The position numbers and the translations under genes are program-made. Below, piece by piece: positions 37,301-44,088 of a DNA stretch of 50,501 nt. Source of the DNA: Candidatus Nanohalarchaeota archaeon QJJ-7 (GTDB lineage Archaea; Nanohalarchaeota; Nanosalinia; Nanosalinales; Nanohalalkaliarchaeaceae); NCBI GenBank assembly GCA_022865215.1, contig JALIDP010000003.1, positions 1 through 50,501 on the forward strand, in the 5' to 3' direction. Under the pieces are notes generated by a model. It was not told where the DNA came from, did no database searches, and saw only the letters and a program-made list of their open reading frames with translations. The number at the start of each line of letters is the position of its first letter. The first letter of the stretch is position 1.

Positions 37301-40300
37301 ATCCTCAGAGTTCACCGGCACACTACCGTTTACAACGTCCTCTATCACTTTGAGGACAGGATTCTCCTCTACCACGGCAGTTAATGTGTCCGAGGAGTTC
37401 TCCAGGCCCCCGTCAGGGTTGATCCACTCACTGCTCGCCGTCAACGAGTAGTTCCCGGGCTCAGTGGCGTTCGGTACCTCCGGGAAGAACGTACGGGTAC
37501 AGGACTCTGAGATGTTCAGGTCTCCACACTGCCTGGCAGATACATTAGCCCCCCATCCCGGCGGAAGGGAGACACTTGCGTTCGTTGAGAAGGCGAACGC
37601 CTGGTCTGGGTATGATGGGTCTATGTTGGTGGAATTGGATTTGAAATCCAGAGTTTCCCCATGAGCCAGTGTGACGTTTTCCGCGGTTATATTCCCTGGA
37701 GGTATAGTACTGGTAGAAACATCTGTCTCACCTATAACATCCACAGATACGTTTAGATTATCGAACCTCCTGTCGGACGAGACGTTCAGTGTCCCGTTGT
37801 ACAGCCCGGGATCGTATCTCTTGGGAACGTGCACTGAAACGCTCACAGACCGGTTTTCCCCAGGTCGAATGGTGGAGATGTTCTCGGGTGAGAACCTGGT
37901 CGAAAAGTTCTCACACACCTGTCCGGATTCCGGAGAACAGGTGAAGTTCACGTTCGACAGGTTTGTGTTACCCAGCGAACGGACGGTGAACTCTCCCACC
38001 GTCTCCGACCTACCACCACCGAAATCCGCCGATATAGAATCCTTCGAGACGTTTATCACAGGGTTTTCCAGCACCTCTACAGGGAACGAATCGTTGGTCT
38101 CGTTCGAAGAATCATCGGGGTTCACCCATTCTGCAGAAGTGTTCACCTTGAAGTTCCCGGGAGACGTGCTCTCAGGTATCTTGGCGGAAAGGTTCCTGCT
38201 GCAGAACTCTCCAGGTCTTAAATCCCCGCACTGTATCGTCGAGGTGTTCAGCGTCCAGTTCTCCGGATGGGTGAAACTGGCGTTAGTGCTGTAGGCGGTA
38301 CCGTTCTCCGGGTTGGAAAAGTTAGCCAGGAAGGTGAAGTTCTGGGAATCCCGAAGTGAGATGTTCCCTGCCTCGAACGATGAGGGGAAGAAAGAGGTGT
38401 CCAGGACTACCTTCGCCACCTCTGATGTTATAACACTCGTATCATTACCCAGATTGCCGGAACGTGTTCCGTTACATGCCAGAGTGTGGTCTCCAGATGG
38501 TGAAGGAGCTGTGAAGTTGATACTGTATATACCGTTCCCGAACTCCGAGACGTTCTCGATCTCTGATCCGTCGATGCTGCACCGGGCCTCGGCTCCTTCT
38601 ATCCTTTTGTCCTGCCGGAAGGTCTCCAGTGTAAGATTGGCCTTCACCACTTTACCTATTACCTCCACCGGGTCCGCCACCGTCAGGTTCGCGAAGTACT
38701 CGTCGGTCACAGTGAAACGCGAAGTGTGGTGATCGAGATCGATGGACTCGTTGGTCTCCGCGGAAACGTTGAGGGTCCATTCCCCGACGTTCGAATCGGT
38801 TCCCAACTGATATTGTCCGTCCCAGAGCGCCCATGAACCTGTACCGTCGTTCGACAGTATGCGCGTTACGTCATCTGTATCCGTCGAGGTGTTCATATCC
38901 AGGACCGCTGAGACGTTGGAGGTGACGTTGAAAGGGTCGCTCGTGATGTTCCCTAGGAGCCGAACATTCTCCCCGCGGTTGTAGACTGTCTCGTTCGTTG
39001 ACGCCTCTACAGTCGCGGAATAAGTATCAGTATCCTTCTGCACCACTGACGGCTGGTTCTGGAACATCCTGGTCAGTTCTACCGCAAACTGGTTTATACC
39101 GTCCCCTAAAACGGTTCCTCCTGGAGAGAAAAACGTGGTCTGGGAGAACGAATCTCCAGGCTGGAGGGTGACCGGAGACATGTTCATACCCGCCCTGAAA
39201 CGGTTATCCGGGAGATCGTGGGTTGTGGCCAGGAAGTCTCCTCCTTGCTCATTTAGGTTCATGAGACCCACGAAGATGTTCGGTCCATCGTCCCGCGGGT
39301 GCACCCATGAGAAAGGATCTGTAGAGTTCGTTACATCACTGATAGGTCTGTTCCCTGACAGGGTCCGGTTGACATCGACCGCCAGTCCTCCGCCGGGAGT
39401 GGATTCTATCGTTAGATCCGAATCGTCGACGTTCTCCACAGTCTGCTCTATCTTTGCGTACCCGACCTCGTCACTCCCGGTAGTGCCTGAGAGGTTGTAG
39501 AACCTGTACTTCTTTGTAACTTTCAGCCGTTGACTCTGATCCGGGATCCCGTAAAAGTCCTGGAAACCGCGCTGTGTGACCGTCAACCTTAGAGGTCCTG
39601 TAGTGAACGAAACGTTGTGCGACAGGTTGAATGTGAAGTCGTGGGTCCCGTTGGTGTACTCGATGTACTCTGCAGTTCTCGCTCCCTTATCTACAGACAT
39701 TATAGGGTCTCCGTAAAGTCCAGAGTACGACTGAGCACGTACTAGGCCAGACGTGTTATCTCCGCGTTCCGTGTCCACCGTATAGTTGAACTTGGAGGTG
39801 TTGACAGTGAACTGTTCCCCTCCCTCACTATACTCGATCGAAGTAGGGAAGGAAACCCCGGGTTTCTCCCCGTGGTCCTTGCTGTCGAAATAGACGAAGA
39901 AATAACGGGTGGTTCCTCCCGTTGTAGTGCCGTTGAGCATGAAGGTGAGGGTTCCGTGGGCGTTGGTAGAGACGTTGTATCCACTTCCCTCGTCGAACTG
40001 GTAGGGGACCTCGTGCATCTTATCTCCCTGAGGACCGTACTCGAACACGCGGACCGAAGACCTGTCGAAGTCCCCAGTGTTGTTCTCCCCCTCCAGAAGG
40101 GCTGTAAAGTTCATCTGACGTTCTATCGGCCAGTTCTCTGTATCCGTATCAGCGGTTATCTCGAACCCGACACGGTGCCTCCAAGTAGTGTTGTGCCACT
40201 CGAACTCGGTAGTTTCCGCCGCGCCCACGAAGATAGCGGTTATCACAGATAGAGACATCAAAAGCAGCAACGCGAGGAGTATCTTGAAGGTTCGGGCAGA

Positions 40301-40357
40301 GAGATCCAGTGACGGAAGCTCTCCTTCCAGATTGTGAAGATAGGTGTAGTTTCTCAC
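34373..40357 (-). CDS. Giant (1994 aa) surface protein with tandem NEW3/CARDB-like repeats, C-terminal helical hairpin, TM and cytoplasmic coiled-coil tail
   Basis: N-terminal TM, very many NxS/T sequons, 'SLGNTNLSNVNFTC', 'RPGENRSVSVSVHVPKRYDPGLYNGTLNVSS', TM 'LPLAVGAIVFAVIILLLVYAF', cytoplasmic 'KRRIKEQEELKEEKRKTKRLIELL'. GTG start. Confidence 0.85.
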   Translation of the reverse strand: MRNYTYLHNLEGELPSLDLSARTFKILLALLLLMSLSVITAIFVGAAETTEFEWHNTTWRHRVGFEITADTDTENWPIERQMNFTALLEGENNTGDFDRSSVRVFEYGPQGDKMHEVPYQFDEGSGYNVSTNAHGTLTFMLNGTTTGGTTRYFFVYFDSKDHGEKPGVSFPTSIEYSEGGEQFTVNTSKFNYTVDTERGDNTSGLVRAQSYSGLYGDPIMSVDKGARTAEYIEYTNGTHDFTFNLSHNVSFTTGPLRLTVTQRGFQDFYGIPDQSQRLKVTKKYRFYNLSGTTGSDEVGYAKIEQTVENVDDSDLTIESTPGGGLAVDVNRTLSGNRPISDVTNSTDPFSWVHPRDDGPNIFVGLMNLNEQGGDFLATTHDLPDNRFRAGMNMSPVTLQPGDSFSQTTFFSPGGTVLGDGINQFAVELTRMFQNQPSVVQKDTDTYSATVEASTNETVYNRGENVRLLGNITSDPFNVTSNVSAVLDMNTSTDTDDVTRILSNDGTGSWALWDGQYQLGTDSNVGEWTLNVSAETNESIDLDHHTSRFTVTDEYFANLTVADPVEVIGKVVKANLTLETFRQDKRIEGAEARCSIDGSEIENVSEFGNGIYSINFTAPSPSGDHTLACNGTRSGNLGNDTSVITSEVAKVVLDTSFFPSSFEAGNISLRDSQNFTFLANFSNPENGTAYSTNASFTHPENWTLNTSTIQCGDLRPGEFCSRNLSAKIPESTSPGNFKVNTSAEWVNPDDSSNETNDSFPVEVLENPVINVSKDSISADFGGGRSETVGEFTVRSLGNTNLSNVNFTCSPESGQVCENFSTRFSPENISTIRPGENRSVSVSVHVPKRYDPGLYNGTLNVSSDRRFDNLNVSVDVIGETDVSTSTIPPGNITAENVTLAHGETLDFKSNSTNIDPSYPDQAFAFSTNASVSLPPGWGANVSARQCGDLNISESCTRTFFPEVPNATEPGNYSLTASSEWINPDGGLENSSDTLTAVVEENPVLKVIEDVVNGSVPVNSEDNLGNFTLESLGNVNVSNTDFSCIEGSGAVCDNFTTEFSPSNISAIEPGENRSVTVNVSVPSRFPAGEYTGTLNASSSGSHDLLTLDVTVPETRSWSLDPLSCETSSDPAVGVACRPTVNNTGNTGLNITISPEEANNTAPEPRNFSVPFGSSERFNMTYNVTGVEEEVHNANYNISTLKESAVRWRELDVTVLPAVAPKINITMDPYLARQNDTLEILANVTATSGFPLDQVRANVTQPGNVSVMSNMRRVENLTNVSSESSKWGLYYPNGTSDPLANTTFRGNYTVNVTANDTLGNDGFSTDSFKIAAKLSTELETLFENYDRGDEGSISYRLEDFFGDGIGGASVNLTIWKSDNFQLPLEQSNPFTTSPEVNEGYIDPRPTFDLADDAPLGIYDLEAEAEWYDPVTNRTEEENASSTFAVGEAGDFKVRWDAGSVWYGGANFTTYVSLYKGENRVNADMMNITVYESSGEVFKNFNQTDVQKRGKGLYSTFWELPEDPEKGIYWTKLVVENDGDKAVRFQSFRMATDEVATGPFDIRLSPLEFTEKQGEFLDFNVTIINMGTESGDSKLTYWVTKNGTEYSYVSETVYTEAGKNLTIPRNVFIFGDQPPGTYKLNAKVEPLDSSIEPATASSTFKVEEAVEEEDEVTVEEETETVEKEVPPEEPEPEPLQTNLSIIDAPEELNLARGVSTYNSITIANTGETELENLTTNVVGVPSGWVSVDPADPVSLPVQETTTFTVSFEPSKDAERRDYNGTILATSNLASGQQPVDISVFRSMEAKIREDIQRLGERLEEVKVRMEALQEEGADVSGVETMVQEIEVTIQNANESLQDEEFEKAMQSISEAEGLIGEAETAIERIEVPETRKPFDILPLAVGAIVFAVIILLLVYAFRFRGVSPLEGAQHRFRDVFREMHKRRIKEQEELKEEKRKTKRLIELLDAQHEEEIMEDATYEELKSSAEDKLRRINSQLEES
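37030..38410 (-). repeat. Two tandem ~230-aa protein repeats within the giant surface protein
   Basis: Parallel motifs: 'STIQCGDLRPGEFCSRN' with 'SARQCGDLNISESCTRT'; 'FTCSPESGQVCENFSTRFSPENISTIRPGENRSV' with 'FSCIEGSGAVCDNFTTEFSPSNISAIEPGENRSV'. Confidence 0.8.
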
Positions 40358-40526
40358 GATTACCCTCCGGAATGGCGCAGCTGTTTGATATATCTCTCGC
40401 CTTGTATAAAAGGGTTCTGGACCTTTCTAAGCCGTTAATCGGCGGAAATTCTGATAGAACCCCTTCAACATCATCTCCACAACCTATTTAATTGGGAAGA
40501 AGTCTATATTCAGGATAGGAGTTACC

Positions 40527-41645
40527 ATGGACTTCGACAGCTTCCGGACCATATTCTCTGCCGAAGAAAGTAGTGGAGAGCAGGAAAATTCTGCTGAAAA
40601 TCGCGACCTGGCAACCGGCAGTGTTGACGCCCAGCTATCCAAGCTGGAGAACAGGCAGATAGAACTGGAGAAGAGACTGGAAGAGATCGCTGTCGACACG
40701 ACTTTCGACAGGGAATGGGTCAACAACCAGATCGAGCACGTGGAGGACAAGCTGAAGAACACCGCCATCGAGGAGAAGGTGGACAGGACCCGTCTCAGGG
40801 AGCAACTCGACGAGATCCAGGAGACAACAGCCCGTGAGGCGATGGTAGAGGAAGAGTTCGAGAGGATGAAAGATAATCTCGATGATCTTGCGACTTCTCT
40901 GAGGAACGACATAGAAGATATGAGAGAGATGTTAGGCAGACTCCAGGATGACAAGGTCGATGGAGAAGATTTCGAGAACCTTGAAGCACAGGTCTCGGAG
41001 GTGGAGAGGAGCCAGGAGGAGCTCTATGAAAAGATAGAACAGCAGTCCAAAAAGGAAGAACTGGAAGAGGTAAAAGACACCGTTTCTGGGCTGGAAGACA
41101 CCCAAAAGAGCCTCTCAGCCGATGTTGAAGGCCTGGATAGGTCTCTGGACAGGATTGAAAACCTTGAAGAAGAAGTCCAGGAACTCCGGGAAAAGGCATT
41201 AACCCCCGGACAACTGGAGGAAGAACTCCATAAGATCAAAGATGCAGTCATGGACGATATATCCTCTCGCCTGGAGCATTACGTTACTTCTGAAGAGCTT
41301 ACAGGTACTGTCGAGGATGAGCTGGAGGAATTCCGTCTCAGACTGGATGAGCAGACAGAGGCACTGAACTCCATGAACCAGGTCAGGAACCGGGTCAAGG
41401 GGCTGGAAGATAAGGTCGAGGAAGTCGGATCAAAACAGGAAGCTCTCGAGGAAGAGACATTCAAGGTCGGACGGGAAGTCGAGGATATAGACGAGGTCGA
41501 GGAAGACCTCCGGGAACTCGCGGGACAGGTAGAGGAAGTTCAGTCATCGATGGAAGGATACGCGCGCCAGGAGGAGATAGAGAAGTTGAGAGATAGTATA
41601 AAGGAACTATCCGATCTTACACTGAAGATTGCCGATCAGGTATAG
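40527..41645 (+). CDS. Long cytoplasmic coiled-coil protein
   Basis: 372 aa, almost entirely E/K/L-rich heptads; no signal or TM. Confidence 0.75.
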   Translation: MDFDSFRTIFSAEESSGEQENSAENRDLATGSVDAQLSKLENRQIELEKRLEEIAVDTTFDREWVNNQIEHVEDKLKNTAIEEKVDRTRLREQLDEIQETTAREAMVEEEFERMKDNLDDLATSLRNDIEDMREMLGRLQDDKVDGEDFENLEAQVSEVERSQEELYEKIEQQSKKEELEEVKDTVSGLEDTQKSLSADVEGLDRSLDRIENLEEEVQELREKALTPGQLEEELHKIKDAVMDDISSRLEHYVTSEELTGTVEDELEEFRLRLDEQTEALNSMNQVRNRVKGLEDKVEEVGSKQEALEEETFKVGREVEDIDEVEEDLRELAGQVEEVQSSMEGYARQEEIEKLRDSIKELSDLTLKIADQV

Positions 41646-41690
41646 CACAATCGTAAGACTATTTAATATCCAGCCCCTCTTAACCCTTGA

Positions 41691-42464
41691 ATGGCAGAAG
41701 AAACTATAGCCATCCTTTCAGGTAAGGGTGGGGTCGGCAAGACTTCTATAAGTGCCAACCTTGGGAGTATACTCTCCCATGTGTTCGACAAAGAGGTTGT
41801 GATAATAGATACCGATGTCACGACCTCCCATCTGGGAGTTCATATGGGTTTCCACTACAACCCGGCCACGATAACCTCTGTTCTCCAGGGAGAGCACGAC
41901 CCGGAAGAGAGCGTCTATGAACACGAGACAGGGGTAAAAGTCGTGCCTGGAGCGCTGAACTACGACGAGGTGAAAGAGGTGGACGTCTACAATATAGGCG
42001 AGATAATAGATACTGTCGCAGAAGGAGCCGATTACGCTATCCTCGACTGTAGCCCCGGTCTGGACCGGGAGGCGAGCGCAGCTCTCCGGGCTTCGGACCA
42101 GGCGCTCTACATCGCCCGCCCTTCCTTCACCTCGGTTATAGACGTTGTAAGGACAGATTCCCTGCTTGAGGATCTCGAAACCCCTGCCATGGGGGTGGTC
42201 CTCAACATGGTCCGGGGCAAGAAACACGAGATCGGTCACGATGAGGTGGAGAGCTTCACCGGGATAGATGTCATCGGTAGCATCCCCTACGACGATGCGA
42301 TGGAGGAGAGCGCTGCCCAGGGAACACCTCTGGCCATTTACGAACCTGATTCTCCTGCAAGCAGGGCTATAGAGGACCTTGCCGTGGAGATAATAGGGGG
42401 AGAATCCGAGAAGAAGAGGAGTGGACTTGTCCGTAAGATCCGGGAGTTATTCCCCCGTCTTTGA
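41691..42464 (+). CDS. MinD/ParA-type ATPase
   Basis: 'AILSGKGGVGKTSISANLGSIL', 'VVIIDTDVTTSHLGVHMG', 'YAILDCSPGL', C-terminal amphipathic-looking 'GLVRKIRELFPRL'. Confidence 0.92.
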   Translation: MAEETIAILSGKGGVGKTSISANLGSILSHVFDKEVVIIDTDVTTSHLGVHMGFHYNPATITSVLQGEHDPEESVYEHETGVKVVPGALNYDEVKEVDVYNIGEIIDTVAEGADYAILDCSPGLDREASAALRASDQALYIARPSFTSVIDVVRTDSLLEDLETPAMGVVLNMVRGKKHEIGHDEVESFTGIDVIGSIPYDDAMEESAAQGTPLAIYEPDSPASRAIEDLAVEIIGGESEKKRSGLVRKIRELFPRL

Positions 42465-43730
42465 TTCCAGCCAGTCTACGAGCGTCGTCCTGCCCTTTCC
42501 TTCCCTTTCAGCCTCCAGGAGCTCCTGCACATCCACGTTCTGCTCCTTGACCGCCTCCTTCACCTCCTCTACCGACTGGTCAAGGATATCATAGTTATCC
42601 TCATCATCTACTTCCTCATTTTCCTCTTCTGAACCATTAGTATCCTCCTCTTCTCCTTCATCTTCTCTGAGTTGCTCCTCTTCAATCTCCGCACCCGCGG
42701 CCTCTTCCAACTTCTGCCACTCCTCAACCAGCTGCTCTTTGATATCCTCCAGCTTCTCCTCGTTAGCCTCCTTTATCTTCTCGTACTCGCTGGTAGATAT
42801 CTGACCCTCCTCGTACTGCTCCTCAAGGTCCTCCAGGAAGCTTTCGATATCTTCTCTCTCCTTCCTCAACTCGTTTATCGGCTCGGGAAGACTCATATCT
42901 GCCAGGGGCGCGATCTCCTCGTACTCGCTCATCTGGCTCTCTATCTCGTGGATGCGCTCCCTCACCTTGTTCAGTTCTGACTCTTCGACCGCGTCATCGA
43001 CCTCTATGGAGAGATCATCCAGCTTCCTGAACATGTCCGAGGTCTTCTCCTGTATACTGTCCACCTGGGCCTTGTAGGTGCTGTACTCGTCCAGTTTCTT
43101 GTTTATCTTCACGTTTATCTTCTCGGACTTGTTCGCCAATCTCTCGATATACTCTTGAGCCTCGCGTATCTGGCTCAGCTTCTCCTCGAACTCGTTGTTC
43201 AGGTCTATAAGGTTCTCCATGCTTCCAAGATCGTTCAGTGTCTCCTGAACATCTTTGGATGTCTGTTCCACCCTCTGTAGTTTCTCCTCCACCTTCTGTA
43301 TGTCGGCCGAGTTCTCCTCTATAGAGGCCTGGAGACTGTCTATCTTCTTCTCGAACTCCTGGGGCTCTATCTCCTCCACCTGGTCCTTCAGCAGGTCCAC
43401 ATCGGATTCGATATCGTTCACCGTCGCCTCCTGACCATGGACCATCTCCCTTATCTCCCCTATGCTCTGGGACATGTTCTGCATCCTGTCCTCCACGGCA
43501 TTCTCCTCCTCCTTGAGCATATCGACCGTCGATTTGAGCCGCTCGAGATCTATCTCCACAGAACCTACATCTCCCGCACCGGATGAACCGCCGTCCGGCT
43601 CTGGATCGCTCTCCTCAGGAGAGGAATCCTCCTCTCCACCGTCATCCCCGCCACCCACCTGACTGGCCAGCTTCTTGATGTTCTCCTCGTTTATCTCCTC
43701 TACCTCTTCCGAACCATCTTCATCCGGCAT
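42447..43730 (-). CDS. Cytoplasmic coiled-coil protein with C-terminal adaptor-like domain
   Basis: Extended heptads, then C-terminal 'SVEEVKEAVKEQNVDVQELLEAEREGKGRTTLVDWLESKTGE'. 18-nt convergent overlap with the MinD gene. Confidence 0.75.
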   Translation of the reverse strand: MPDEDGSEEVEEINEENIKKLASQVGGGDDGGEEDSSPEESDPEPDGGSSGAGDVGSVEIDLERLKSTVDMLKEEENAVEDRMQNMSQSIGEIREMVHGQEATVNDIESDVDLLKDQVEEIEPQEFEKKIDSLQASIEENSADIQKVEEKLQRVEQTSKDVQETLNDLGSMENLIDLNNEFEEKLSQIREAQEYIERLANKSEKINVKINKKLDEYSTYKAQVDSIQEKTSDMFRKLDDLSIEVDDAVEESELNKVRERIHEIESQMSEYEEIAPLADMSLPEPINELRKEREDIESFLEDLEEQYEEGQISTSEYEKIKEANEEKLEDIKEQLVEEWQKLEEAAGAEIEEEQLREDEGEEEDTNGSEEENEEVDDEDNYDILDQSVEEVKEAVKEQNVDVQELLEAEREGKGRTTLVDWLESKTGE

Positions 43731-43732
43731 CG

Positions 43733-44080
43733 CTAGGACAACAGCTCCTTGTTGGTCTTCTTCGCTTCATGGTAAGAGTTTTCAGATATACTGGCGGTCC
43801 GGTAAGCCTCCTCCAGGTGAGAAAGCAGGCTCTCTACCCTCTCCTCATCGTTTATTATCTCCTGACGTCTCTTCTTCTCCGATAGCCACTCCAGCAGTTC
43901 CTCGCGTTCCCGGTTCTGTTTCTCAACCTCCATCATCATCTCTATAAGCTCAGGTTCCTCAATCTCAGCTTCCTGGATTTTCTCCATCTCGTTCTCCAGT
44001 ATCTTCTGGACGCGTTCTTCCATACGGATAGGTTCGCAGCCCTTGCTTAAGTTGTTTGTGCCCGGAGAGGCTGAATCCAT
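43733..44080 (-). CDS. Short helical protein related to the adaptor-like domain
   Basis: 'ELIEMMMEVEKQNREREELLEWLSEKKRRQ' resembles the C-terminus of 42447..43730. Confidence 0.6.
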   Translation of the reverse strand: MDSASPGTNNLSKGCEPIRMEERVQKILENEMEKIQEAEIEEPELIEMMMEVEKQNREREELLEWLSEKKRRQEIINDEERVESLLSHLEEAYRTASISENSYHEAKKTNKELLS

Positions 44081-44088
44081 CCCAAGAA

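Noticed and set aside
36834-38732. Several 130-200-aa plus-strand ORFs (36834..37451, 37671..38294, 38313..38732)
   Set aside because: All lie antisense within the giant repeat-containing CDS 34373..40357; no domain signatures of their own.
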